This document shows positions 1 through 10,446 of a stretch of 64,000 nucleotides of DNA, piece by piece (the stretch's first letter is position 1; the number at the start of each line of letters is the position of its first letter). This DNA is from Cylindrotheca closterium (taxonomy: Eukaryota; Bacillariophyta; Bacillariophyceae; Bacillariales; Bacillariaceae). The position numbers were made by a program, and so were the translations under genes. The DNA lies in NCBI GenBank assembly GCA_933822405.4, contig CAKOGP040000336.1, positions 7,121-71,120 on the forward strand. Reading direction: 5' to 3'. Under the pieces are notes generated by a model. That model was not told where the DNA came from. It was given only the letters and a program-made list of their open reading frames with translations, and did not search any database.

Positions 1-1264
1 ATCATATAGGAACAACGTCCACCACTTGCTCCAACTCCAACTAGAGCCAGCATCCCTTAACCTTCCTTACCAACGCCCCACCAACCCACAATCAAGCCTT
101 CACACCTGATCCAGCTGTCAACTACCTTAAACCCTCACCTCCTTGCAACCAATTGAACTTCAATGAAATATCCGGAGACGATCTTGTAGGTTTTGGCACA
201 CTTGTATCTGATCATTTCTTTGCCCCTCAAGACCGCATACCTACTGGATCCATGGATGCCACATTAGGTGAAATCTTCTACAGCTTTAAACGGTCTGTTT
301 GAAACCAAAGACCTCCAAAAATCTGAATTGGCTGCATCACAAGAGCGCAATCCAAAGCAACTCCCTGAGAGGCAAGTAGCAAATTTGACATACAATAACA
401 CAACAAGAAATGTTTCTGCTGCGTCAAGAAAGGACATTGAAACGATTGTTGCACAAGGAGTTACTCAACAGAATTTGTTGGTTATAACAGCAAATGCATC
501 CAAAACAAAGAGCCAAAAGAAGAAAATCACTAAGGGCCAACAAAAGAAAAAACAGGAAACAGCTATGTCAGAGAATGCAGATGACCCAAAGGAATCAAAA
601 GACCACGCAGAAGATTGTTCCTATTTGATTAATGTTTGGCTTGAATTGATGATTCAATCACAAAAGTGAATTCAACAATTTTCCTTTGGAAAATCCCTTG
701 TTTACAGAACTCGAATTGACTTCTACAAGGCTTCTGTGTTGAATGCAGTACTTTGGGACATCTTTTATTATTCCCTACTGCATCGCACACAACATCTTGT
801 ATAGGGTCATTCCCTTTTTGTGTGGATACAGATTGTCCGACAGACTTAGGTCCGGCATACTTGGGTCAAATCCCGACATCACGATCAAAGTTCGATCGTA
901 CGTGTCCAAAAACATTGTACTTGAATAGTTTCTTTTTGGAACGTAAAAACTCATATTTTGTCATATCCCAACAATGAAGGACTGAAATGGGAAAAATGTG
1001 ATAGGATGAACAATGATTTTGGTGATTTGCCAATATCATGGCAAAGTAAGTGGTGGGTCATGGGGACGAACAGGATGAGTCACTGGGCAAATTGTAGAAA
1101 TAGCATTGTTGCACAATAAATGTCGATGGTCACAATCTGAGTGGGGGTATGGTGGGACATACAATGATGGGGTCAGGGTAATTGGGGGGACCAACCAAAG
1201 TCTGTCCAAAAATACCATGAACTCCCCCTTTCAGATGCATCAAATCCCCTTTGACGTTGACACT

Positions 1265-1600
1265 GAACCACTTTCCGTCCGCAACATGTCATACGTTACA
1301 TCCTACTTCAACATTAACAACAAAATCCTCTGTCAAGGTCAAGATTGAGCCACTTTCTGTGTGGAACATGTCATACCTTAAAAATCCTCCATCAAGGTCA
1401 ACACCAAAATCTCTGTCAAGGGTGACATTGAGCCACTTTCCATTTGCAACATGTTGTACGTTAAATCCTCTGTCAAGGTTAACATCAAATCCTCTATTGA
1501 GGTTGAACACTGAACCACTTTCCGTGTGCAACATGTTGTATGTTACTTCCTCTGTTGAGCTTAACATAAAAATCCTCCCTCTGCTGAGGTCAACATACCG
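1265..1600. repeat. Degenerate tandem repeat, 82-83 bp unit, about four copies
   Basis: The phrase GARCCACTTTCYRTBYGSAA followed by CATGT recurs at 1265, 1347, 1430 and 1512, a spacing of 82, 83 and 82 bp. Each copy is followed by a variant of ATCCTCTGTCAAGGT. The unit is not a multiple of three, so the open frames read through it are unlikely to be a repeat protein. Confidence 0.75.
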
Positions 1601-2617
1601 CCTGCTGCAAGCAATATGTTGCTTGAGGCCAACTGCTTTGCTTTCCTCCCTAAGCTGTTTGCACTTATACATATTTTGAAAGTCTATGCAGCTACTTTTC
1701 TCTGCTATTGGCCCTTTCCCTTAAGAACTTTATCTTTCCTCTCCAGATGGAATCCTGTTGCATCCTTGAATATGTTTTTCATGTCTTCTTGTCTCTATAT
1801 ATTTACAGAACTATCACTACCCACCAACCCTTGAGTGCCTTTGAAGGGCAAAAACAAATCTTTCCCAAAAATCAAAAACTTTTTCTTCCCATTATTTAGC
1901 ACTCACAATTTCCTCCTTGACCTCCTGACACAACATTATGACAGAATTCCCTACACCGTGGTACATTCTATATCAACCTCCACACACTTACAACAACACT
2001 TCCCAATTGTGCCAATGGCAAGACAGAATGATGATGACACAGAACTAGGTAAAAGTGACCAAGCGGCATCACTTCAGATGTGGCCATCCCATGTGTCGTT
2101 GATCTGCTTCTTTGCAGCTGGTTGTTGACTTGTCTTGTAACAAGCTGTTGCACCACCAACTTTCCATCCAAGACCCTTGTCTGGATCCATGACGGTTCAG
2201 TATGAATGAAACTTTCAGCTAGCCCAAATCCAATTGGAGGCAAGCAACTGACCCACAGTCATTTTATGCGTCAGCCTCACCTTGGCAATGCGGCCTTCAG
2301 AACTTGTGAACAAAGCTTGATGGTACAAGCCCAAGTTCAAGTGAAAACAAGTAGTTTGTTTGGGATGAACAAGCTGAGAGCCTTGACCAATTCCAATACA
2401 ACGCCACAGTTTCTGCTTGGCTTCCACCACTCTATGCCGCTCAACCCTCCTGATTAAAACCTGAGACAAAGCCAAACTCCATTGAGAGCCAGCCAGCAAC
2501 CCTTGACCGGTTTCAACATATGTCAGTATCATCCATTACATGGGTATGCTGACTAGTCGGATCTAGTTGCAGTCAAGAAATGGGTTCAAGCTACAATTAT
2601 GCCTTGCCCTAACAATT

Positions 2618-2692
2618 GGATTTGATCTAAAATGGATGCTACTACAAGAGAATCAGATTTGATCTGGAATGAATGCTACTACAAAGGAATCA
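2618..2692. repeat. Imperfect tandem duplication, about 37 bp
   Basis: Two adjacent units share GATTTGATCT, then ATGCTACTACAA and AATCA, with a few substitutions (2618-2655 and 2656-2692). Non-coding. Confidence 0.7.
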
Positions 2693-3209
2693 ATGACATG
2701 GGTTGAGTTGGAGAATCTCAATTCACATCGCCTTTCAAAAGGATTCTGCTTGGTTCTTCTTAATCGTCTAGTATCTTGTTCCAGGTGTCATGAATGATCA
2801 TTATTGATGAATCATGCAACAATCCAGTGCCTTGCCATTGCCTGCTTGTCAATGGCTTTTGGATCTTGTGAGTTTCAATGATATTTAAGAGGAGAAAAAT
2901 GATAAGATAAGAAGTTGAAACCAGACCATCAGAGACCCTTAGCCTCTAGTGGGTCAATGGGTCGGATTCACCCTTCTTGGCAGAGAAAACTCTGTAGAAA
3001 TGAATCAAAACAAAAAACATCATGCTTTATGACCTTTAGCAAGTATGGAGCAATATTACTTCAGACTGTGGCCCGATGAGGAACCAGTCGGTCAGAAGAG
3101 CTTCCTCAGGCCCTACCTTTGAAGGCAATTGCTCCAGTTGCATGTAGTGTCCATTGTAATGAGAAAGCTGTGAATATTCCCCTCCAGATTGCACAGCTAT
3201 CAAGTATGT

Positions 3210-3291
3210 AAGGCATACCAAGCATACCAAGCATACCAAGCATACCAAGCATACCAAGCATATCAAGCATACCAAGCATACCAAGCATACC
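3210..3291. repeat. 9-bp minisatellite (AAGCATACC)n
   Basis: Eight consecutive 9-bp units run from 3220 to 3291, with one C-to-T variant at 3256-3264, preceded by a 10-bp relative. The unit length keeps all six frames open, giving artefactual AYQ and VCL repeat peptides. It lies just beyond the 3' end of the methyltransferase gene and probably has no coding role. Confidence 0.9.
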
Positions 3292-3323
3292 AATCCGTCA
3301 TCGCATGTGCCTTCACGTGGCCT

Positions 3324-4487
3324 CTATTGTGTCTTCTTCTTGTTCCAGGTGAATTCGTGACAGCTGTAACCTCGTACCACGTTTGGATGGTCTGGCCATG
3401 GCTTATGGCCACAAGGAAAGCCATACTTTTCCAATTCTGGAATACATCCTGTGATTTCGTGGCGCTTGGAACAACCAAATACCGATGACCACACCATCTC
3501 AAATCCAGCTTCTTCCAAAAGTGCAAAATGAAGAGCAAAGTAGTAGAGTTCTTCTCTTGTGTTCAACCATGTTTTGGTGACATGCGATTCAATCGAGAAT
3601 TGGTCCACCACATGCAAAAAGTAGGGATCCTCACGAAGAATGTCCCGGGCAAAAGCAAACTCGCATCCTTCGCAATCCAACTTGACAATGGAGACGTGAT
3701 CGAGACCCAAAAAATATCTCAGCTTGGGCATACTCGTGCTCCACCAGTCGACTGCTCCACCCTTGTTGATCAATCGCTCTTCATTGTCGCTCAACATGGA
3801 TGCTGCCACACTGTGAAAGGTAACCTTTGGATGCAGCTTGGACGGATGTTCGACTGTGGGATCTGCCGAAAAGCCACGGCAATCCCATTCTTCGGCCAAA
3901 GCGATGTCGAAACTAGGATCATCGTTGATCCCAAACGAAAAGAAGGTACAGTTCGCAGGTTTTGGTTCGCACAGAGAATGTCCATTTTTGAAGGTTTTGA
4001 CTTGGCAGTTGCCAAAGTTGTTTTCACCTTGCAACTTTCCGTTGGAAGGCTTGATGAGTTTTCCGTATTTTGTAAGATATGTTCCAACTTCATCCATCGC
4101 GGCATCCTGTTGCTCTGCGGTCATTTCGGTCCATAGTTTCCATTTGGGGTGCAACGAGTACGGTAAAGGCTCGAGTTGCAACATGTGGGATTTCTTTGGT
4201 TTTCCACTGTCGCGAGTTATTGTTGCAGTTTTTGATTCAGTGACCTTGTTGTTATTGGTGTTGGCAATCGTAGAAGTGGTGACGTGATCTGCCAACTGTC
4301 TCTGCGATCCATCCGAGCTTAGGATACTGGCGGTATCCAAAGTAATGACATCGGAAAGACTCGACTTGGATTGCGTGCCAGCAAAAAAGAAGACGAGAGA
4401 TACCACAAGTATGGCAAATCGGGGAATGCTTGTAGAAGTTCTGCTGTCTCCACGGTTCAGGCTTCGTTTTGAAGTTTTAACCACCAT
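3324..4487 (-). CDS. Membrane-anchored methyltransferase, METTL24/FkbM-like
   Basis: Single-exon frame of 387 residues starting at an ATG. Residues about 24-42 form a hydrophobic signal anchor (FAILVVSLVFFFAG) after a basic N-terminus, so a type II ER/Golgi membrane protein is predicted. The globular part has the SAM-methyltransferase pattern seen in METTL24-like and FkbM-like families: FFSFGINDDPSFD around residue 180 (the SAM-binding loop region) and VKLDCEGCEF around residue 270 (acidic motif at strand 4). The Cys-rich C-terminus suggests lumenal disulfides. Known relatives include sugar O-methyltransferases, and the neighbouring glycosyltransferase genes fit a glycan-modifying role, but the substrate is inference. 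Confidence 0.75.
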   Translation of the reverse strand: MVVKTSKRSLNRGDSRTSTSIPRFAILVVSLVFFFAGTQSKSSLSDVITLDTASILSSDGSQRQLADHVTTSTIANTNNNKVTESKTATITRDSGKPKKSHMLQLEPLPYSLHPKWKLWTEMTAEQQDAAMDEVGTYLTKYGKLIKPSNGKLQGENNFGNCQVKTFKNGHSLCEPKPANCTFFSFGINDDPSFDIALAEEWDCRGFSADPTVEHPSKLHPKVTFHSVAASMLSDNEERLINKGGAVDWWSTSMPKLRYFLGLDHVSIVKLDCEGCEFAFARDILREDPYFLHVVDQFSIESHVTKTWLNTREELYYFALHFALLEEAGFEMVWSSVFGCSKRHEITGCIPELEKYGFPCGHKPWPDHPNVVRGYSCHEFTWNKKKTQ

Positions 4488-4851
4488 TATTGTTTGCTGG
4501 TCTGTATAATATAAAAGTCTTGTGCGAAACTGTGCCTATGGTTTTGATGATGATGGGGAAAGATTTGGTGAATAAAGCTATAGGCATAAAATATAATATG
4601 GTGATGAGGAGATTGATTCGATGTCGGTGATTTATTTCCTGCATAATATTCATCATTCAACGGTAATTCACTGAATTCTGAGCCGTTGTGGGAGCGCTTG
4701 CGTTTTTTGTGACATGTCGTTCAATGTGTATTACATTTATTGGATTCGTCGGACTAACAAATAAAATAGTACTCATTCAGTCGCGATCGTCATCGTTTTT
4801 TTTTCAATTTCCATATTCATAAAACTTATTGCATGATGCGTTCATATTGCA

Positions 4852-6933
4852 ATGAAACAGGGTGAAAGCAGGCGTAACAGCGAAGACAATGACAGCAGTG
4901 CGCATACGAAGCGAACTAAACTCCAATCTTTTCTTTTAAGGCATCCCCCAAAGTCTAGACGAGGCTTTTTGCCAATCGTGTTCTTGGTGACCCTTATCGC
5001 AATCAGTAAGGAGACATCTTCAATTCGAAACTTTCAAGGGAACCAATCAAGTGCGCGAAGACAAATCTTGAATGAAGTGAAACATACTCCAGAGATCGAC
5101 GATTCATCATCAACAGGACCAAAAGGAATTATAAACTATCTCATTTATGTTGTGACATTACAGGGCGTCAAAGGAGCTGATGACAGCAACATTGGTCGGT
5201 ACGATAATTTCAAACGTCACTGGAATATTCTTTGTCATCAGGATGACCAGCTACAAGAACAGTTTCACTTTCACACCTGCCGTGGACATTTGAGTCCCAA
5301 AGGAACTCCAAAGGGATACGGGCTGTCCGTTGCCTATTTGGATTGCTTCCGTTGGGCAATTCAAAATCATAACAAATGGCACAGGGAAAACAATCCCAAC
5401 GCAACTGGCAATAATGGGCTAGATGACGACAGTATACCATTTGTATTCCTGGAAGATGATTCCAGACTTTACAACTCCAACTTTTGTCACTCCAGCTATC
5501 GGAATCGGATTTGGCAAAGCTTGCCGCAGACAAATGCCACCTTGCTGATGCTGGGAGGACACGGTATGGCCTTTCAAAACAGCAGTCACCCGATTGCACG
5601 AGTCTATCAAGATCACTACTATGATGAGACTTTGCTCATGGACCCATCAGTTCTGCCTCAATTCATAAGAGTTCAACGAGGGTTTGGGAGCTATGGATTT
5701 GCCTTGTTGAACACTCCCAGCGTCGAGTACATGGCTCGTAAGATGAACAATATGCTAAATCGAACTTTTGACGCTAAAGGGATGAAAGGTTTCAAGGCGA
5801 TTGACCAACAGTTTCACCACTACGGTGTGCTTCGAACTCTCATGACGTACCCCTGGATAGTATACCACGAAGGAGGCCTGTATTCCAATACCAAGGGTGC
5901 CGTTCGAGGGGAATTTGGGGATGGATCCAAGCAATATCGATGGATCAGTGGATTGACGGGTTCGTTCAAGAACTGCAGCAGCGATGATAACGTGAGCAGC
6001 AAAGATCATATTGGCCTGTCCAATAGCAATCGAGATGACGGGCCATATCAGGAGGGAACAGTGCAAGTCGCATGTCGTGGAGTCACCTTTCGGATTCCCC
6101 GATCCTTCTCATCGTCACAAGGCAATAGCACTTCTACAGGCGATGTGATTCTGACGGCAGTCATCTCCGCAAGCAATCACGCGGATCGGAGGGCGGTAAG
6201 TCATCGATTACACTTCTCGGTTGGCACAATGTGCGGAACTAATCACTTTTATTGCCTTCGCTTATTGTAGTCCATTCGATCTACGTGGGCGAAAGGTTCC
6301 ACTGACGTATTCTTTGTCGTTGCTGGACCATGGGAGGAGATTGCTTCCGAGTTTCAGGAGCATCACGATTTGGTATGGATCGACAATGGCGGTAATGGCG
6401 ACAATGTGAATGCTACAAACATGTTGTCCAGCTTGCAAGTGGCAACCTTTTTAACCATTGCAGATGTGCAATACGGCAATCACTATTCGCATATTCTCAA
6501 AGTGACTGATCACTCATATGCCAAACTCTCGGCAATTCGTTCCAATCTTTTTGACAATGGCCGACAGAAAATCGCCATGTACGGAACACACTGTGGCACT
6601 GGTGTCCGACCCAGTCACGTTGGTGTGTCTGAGACAGAATATTCGGATTTTTTCTTTCCACAGTATTGCAAGGGTGATGGCTATGCTCTGTCCAGATTGT
6701 TTCTGCTATGTGCTATATCGCATATCCCCCAAAGTAGACTGGTATCTCTGGATGATGCATACATTGGTATTCTCGGAGAACGTTGCGGACTTGAAGCGAA
6801 TCAGTTCCATAGTGGCGCTGATGTGGAGGAGGGGAAGATGCCATTGCTTCAACATGATCTTAAGACGACTACGGCGATGGAAGAATATCATGGCAAACAG
6901 CTGAATGCGACTTTATATTTAAATCATCGGTGA
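4852..6933 (+). CDS. GT25-like plus GT31-like fusion glycosyltransferase, copy 1
   Basis: Two exons, 4852-6195 and 6271-6933, give 668 residues. The 75-bp phase-0 intron (GTAAGT...TTGTAG) is supported by alignment with the intronless neighbour at 7612. A membrane anchor lies near residues 38-52 (FLPIVFLVTLIAI). The N-terminal domain carries VTLQGVKGADDSN, the acidic motif FLEDDSRLYNSNFC and VYHEGGLYS, a layout like GT25 enzymes. The C-terminal domain has SIRSTW, a YFFPQYCKG-type motif (here DFFFPQYCKG) and SLDDAYIG, which correspond to the conserved RxxxRxTW, YPxYCxG and EDVYxG motifs of GT31. The expected DDD metal site reads VTDHSY, whereas copy 2 has VPDDAY, so the second domain may be inactive here. 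Likely a Golgi type II protein; sugar specificity is unknown. Confidence 0.8.
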
Positions 6934-7611
6934 CTCCTCGCATCGAGATACCGAACACCACATGGCCGAGGCTACTGAAGGGCAGCGAAGTTGTCGCAGT
7001 CAAGAATGCTCCTGCTGCGCCAAATGTCTCGCATGAAACAAAGGTGGAAACCACAACCAAATCACTCAGTATGGTCTTGCTAGTATGCAGAGCATTCTTT
7101 GGTTTCGTGACTTGAACTGGAATGTATACATTATATTGGCTTATGCACATGCATCGCAATATTCGCAATACGAAACAAACTCATTACGAGTATTTCTCAC
7201 TTGTTCTGAAAACATGAATAGTTTCTTTCACTCCGCATCGTGTAATTTAGTGTGGATCCTCTAGAGAACCGTTTCGGTTCTATAGATATAGTGCCTGCCT
7301 TTACAATATGGTGACGTTTTCGCCTCCGACTAATGTGACTACCGCATGTTAGTGATTATGTCAATATCACTCGTATTTATGACATCGACTGTAGTGCTAT
7401 CAATGACTTGCACTCCAAGAAGCCACTCCAGAAAATTGTGCCTGTCTCCAATTCAAAAGGTCCCAGCAAGAGGGGGGGATAACGGGAAGAAGGCACTCTG
7501 ATGCTTTTGCGGCGTCTTATTGATATTTAATTCTGCTGGTGGAACTTCATCATTATTGTCAGCTATATTTGTTACTCGGCATCACACCTGAATCAAATTC
7601 TAATCGACAAT
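6934..7611. other. Intergenic spacer between the two fusion glycosyltransferases
   Basis: No supported gene. This presumably holds the 3' UTR of copy 1 and the promoter of copy 2. I see no clear TATA box in a convincing position. Confidence 0.5.
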
Positions 7612-9786
7612 ATGGTCAAACCTTCAGTGCCATCCAAAAACATTCGCCGTTACTCGAAGATTCGAACTGCTGTTTTCCTTTGCATCTTGGCTCTTTTCAT
7701 TTATGGTCTCGACAACCATGTATCAGGCGTGAACCAATTTCAGCTATTGATCGATGACACATCAGAACAGAGAACGACTGCCGGGCACGGGGATATTGCC
7801 CCATCGGAACAAGATCGTCAAGCTCGTGAGATACTCAATAGCAGGGTAGAATCGAAAAGTGAGGAAGAGGTGGATGTTCGTCAGGATAGAGCAGACTCGT
7901 CTAGAGATGAAGAAATCATTGCTCCAACTCCACCTGAATCGAAGGCGGAGAGAACTGAGTCTGCTGGCGCGGCTACAACCCCTCCTCCGTCAGTCAAAGA
8001 ATCACCGAGCCCGCTACCATCGAAGTCAGCGGTATCAGGCTATCTTATGTATGTCTTGACGCTGCAAGGTGTCGAGGGCGCAGACGACAGCAATGCTCAG
8101 AGATTTGACAACTTCAAACGACACTGGAGCATCCTATGCAACAACACTCAACAGGCAATTGAAGAGCACCAACAGGTCGTCGCAGAAGAGATTCACTTTC
8201 ATAAATGTCCAGGCTACTTGAATCCTATGGGTGCGAAATTTGGATATGGCTTGACAATGGCATACAAAGAATGTTTCGATTGGGCGTTGGAGCATCATAA
8301 AAAATGGCACACTGAACACAACACCATCAGCAATAAGAATAGGGATATTCCATACATATTCTTGGAAGATGATGCAAGACTCTATAATTCCAATTTTTGC
8401 CATTCGGAATATCGGAATCGACTTTGGGATGCGGCTCCATCGGATATGACAGTGTTGATGTTGGGCGGCCATAACTTGTTTCTGCAAGACCAACCAGGAG
8501 CTGAAGTGGAAAGGACAGATGGCGTTGGACAAACGGGCAACGACGGTATCATTCCGACCTTTCGGAGACCAAATCAAAGCGCTGGAAGTTATGGATTTGT
8601 TGTTCCCAACGCTGAAAGGGTCGCGTACATGAGACGAAAGGTCATCAAAATGCTTAATCGGACCTTCACTCCAGAAGGCATGGTTGACTTCTTTGGGATT
8701 GACAAACAATTCTACCAATACCCCATGCTGAAGGTATACGTTACCCAACCGTGGCTAGTGTATCACGAGGGAGGCTTGTGGTCCAACAACAAGGATCGTG
8801 TGCGAGGCGAATATGGGCAAGGATCTGGCCAGTATCGGTGGGTACCTGGCTTGACTGGGTCATTTCGGAATTGCTCCATGGACGGAAATGAAGCTAATAA
8901 GTTGCACAATGGTCCAGCATTATCGGCAACGCCTGAAAGGGGCCATTGGTACGCTGAAGGAAGCGTAGTAGTTTCTTGTCAGCCCCTGACGATACGGATA
9001 CCACATCAATCTTTGGTCATGCTTCAAACTAGCACAACACCGGATAGGCTCATTGCAGGAGTAGTATCGCATAGTACTCGCTCAAGTTGGCGCTCTGTCA
9101 TTCGATCGACTTGGGGGAAGCCGGATGGTTTTGTATCCAACGAGAAGAAGGGAACAACGACGAACCATACACAAGTCAAGGTATATTTCCTGGTCACAGG
9201 ACCCTGGGAAGAAGTTGCTTCAGAATTTCGAGAGCATCAAGATTTGGTGTGGATTGACCAAGGTACGATTGCCACCACCATGGAATCATCATTGGCAAGT
9301 CTACAAGTGGCTTCCTTCATAAAGTTGGTTGACGACTACGCCTCCGATCTTTATTCGTACCTCCTTCGGGTACCCGATGATGCCTATGCCAATCTTCCTG
9401 GCATTCAAGCTCAACTTGTTGAGCATCAGGATAACCACACTGGTATGTGGGGTACCAATTGTCGGACAGGATTCCGCCCTTTTCACATTGGCATTCCTGA
9501 AACGCAGTATTCCGATTACTTTTTTCCAGAATACTGCAAAGGGAAGGCATATGCCTTATCCCAGCCTTTCGTCCGCTGTGCGGCTGCTCATATTGCCGAT
9601 ACTAGAATCGTCTCCTTGGATGATACATATATTGGTTTGTTGGGAGAACGTTGCGGGTTGCAGGAATCTCAATTTCTGAGTAGCAGCGGTCGTGTAAAGG
9701 GAGATGAGCGGCTGCTGAAATTAAACTTTACGCAAGAAGGTGCTATGCGCCGACGGCATGCACAGCAGCAATTGTTTTGGTCATGA
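7612..9786 (+). CDS. GT25-like plus GT31-like fusion glycosyltransferase, copy 2
   Basis: Single exon, 724 residues, ATG start. A signal anchor spans about residues 20-36 (VFLCILALFIYGL) and is followed by a Ser/Pro/Glu-rich stem to about residue 140, a typical Golgi type II layout. The GT25-like domain (about 145-440) has YVLTLQGVEGADDSN, FLEDDARLYNSNFC and LVYHEGGLWS. The GT31-like domain (about 480-700) has RSVIRSTW, FLVTGPWEE, the probable metal-binding VPDDAYANL, DYFFPEYCKGKAYALS and SLDDTYIGLLGERCGL. It is a tandem paralogue of the upstream gene but lacks that gene's intron. Two catalytic domains in one chain would allow successive sugar additions, as in other bifunctional Golgi enzymes; this is inference. 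Confidence 0.82.
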   Translation: MVKPSVPSKNIRRYSKIRTAVFLCILALFIYGLDNHVSGVNQFQLLIDDTSEQRTTAGHGDIAPSEQDRQAREILNSRVESKSEEEVDVRQDRADSSRDEEIIAPTPPESKAERTESAGAATTPPPSVKESPSPLPSKSAVSGYLMYVLTLQGVEGADDSNAQRFDNFKRHWSILCNNTQQAIEEHQQVVAEEIHFHKCPGYLNPMGAKFGYGLTMAYKECFDWALEHHKKWHTEHNTISNKNRDIPYIFLEDDARLYNSNFCHSEYRNRLWDAAPSDMTVLMLGGHNLFLQDQPGAEVERTDGVGQTGNDGIIPTFRRPNQSAGSYGFVVPNAERVAYMRRKVIKMLNRTFTPEGMVDFFGIDKQFYQYPMLKVYVTQPWLVYHEGGLWSNNKDRVRGEYGQGSGQYRWVPGLTGSFRNCSMDGNEANKLHNGPALSATPERGHWYAEGSVVVSCQPLTIRIPHQSLVMLQTSTTPDRLIAGVVSHSTRSSWRSVIRSTWGKPDGFVSNEKKGTTTNHTQVKVYFLVTGPWEEVASEFREHQDLVWIDQGTIATTMESSLASLQVASFIKLVDDYASDLYSYLLRVPDDAYANLPGIQAQLVEHQDNHTGMWGTNCRTGFRPFHIGIPETQYSDYFFPEYCKGKAYALSQPFVRCAAAHIADTRIVSLDDTYIGLLGERCGLQESQFLSSSGRVKGDERLLKLNFTQEGAMRRRHAQQQLFWS

Positions 9787-10446
9787 TGGACTTGTCAAGG
9801 TACGCGCTTCATGGCCAAACATTCGGATGTCTCACGATCAACAGCAGTTTGGCATCTTTGGCAGCAAAACTGCTGTACGGTAGTCCATGAGCTTTCTTGG
9901 TATGAGATAATACTTTGTTCAATGCAAATATGCCAAAGGGTTTTCAGGGATCCTCCCACAGCATGAGGAGAAGAATTACTTTGTTTCATTCATGTAGTTA
10001 CTATTCAGCCATCTGGTGTAGATTGTGTTTTGTCAGATAGCTCATTGCCTCAATATACGATAACCGTATTCAGATGTAGAATATGCGCAATAGTAAAATA
10101 GTAAAAGCTTATGGGGTCTCTTGTCCTACTCAGTCATAAAAGTGAGAGGAGTGTCTATCATCATATATCTCTCTTCCTTAGTGCCTGCCTGTCCATCGTC
10201 AGGTTCGATTTCAACGTCACATGCTGATGATGAGACGCCTCTCGCAATGATTTTCAAATCCCGCAAAATGTTTCATCATTTATTTTGATAGAGACACTGC
10301 TCATCACATTGGTGTGCATTCCTGGTATTTTTGTCTATTGACGGACTCATCCTAAAACGAGGGTACTGTATGAAGAAGGCCCGCAGTATCTCCACCTAAT
10401 ACACCTATATAGTATACCTATACTCCATCGTGAATCCTGATTGTCC
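9787..10446. other. Intergenic region, nothing recognised
   Basis: No open frame with coding character and no repeat of note. Confidence 0.5.

Larger units (their letters stand above)
1..3200. other. Gene-poor, repeat-rich region with no convincing gene
   Basis: No reading frame here has a recognisable domain. The longest open stretches (268-669 on +, 1289-1672 and 2215-2532 on -) use non-ATG starts, and the middle one is simply the translation of a degenerate tandem repeat. The sequence looks like old repeat-derived DNA: direct repeats at 1265-1600 and 2618-2692 and a minisatellite at its right edge. The + frame at 268-669 has a Lys/Gln-rich segment but no ATG at its start. I cannot identify a transposon family, terminal repeats or an integrase/transposase motif. 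Confidence 0.5.

Noticed and set aside
1968..2532. Two minus-strand frames that might be one disrupted gene
   Set aside because: The upper frame has a possible ATG, but neither has a recognisable domain and repeat-derived DNA surrounds them.
3036..3538. Repeat peptides (AYQ, LGM, VCL, WYA) on both strands
   Set aside because: They are readings of the 9-bp minisatellite in all frames, not proteins.
3528..4287. Plus-strand frames of 202 and 149 codons
   Set aside because: Antisense to the methyltransferase gene, which has clear motifs.
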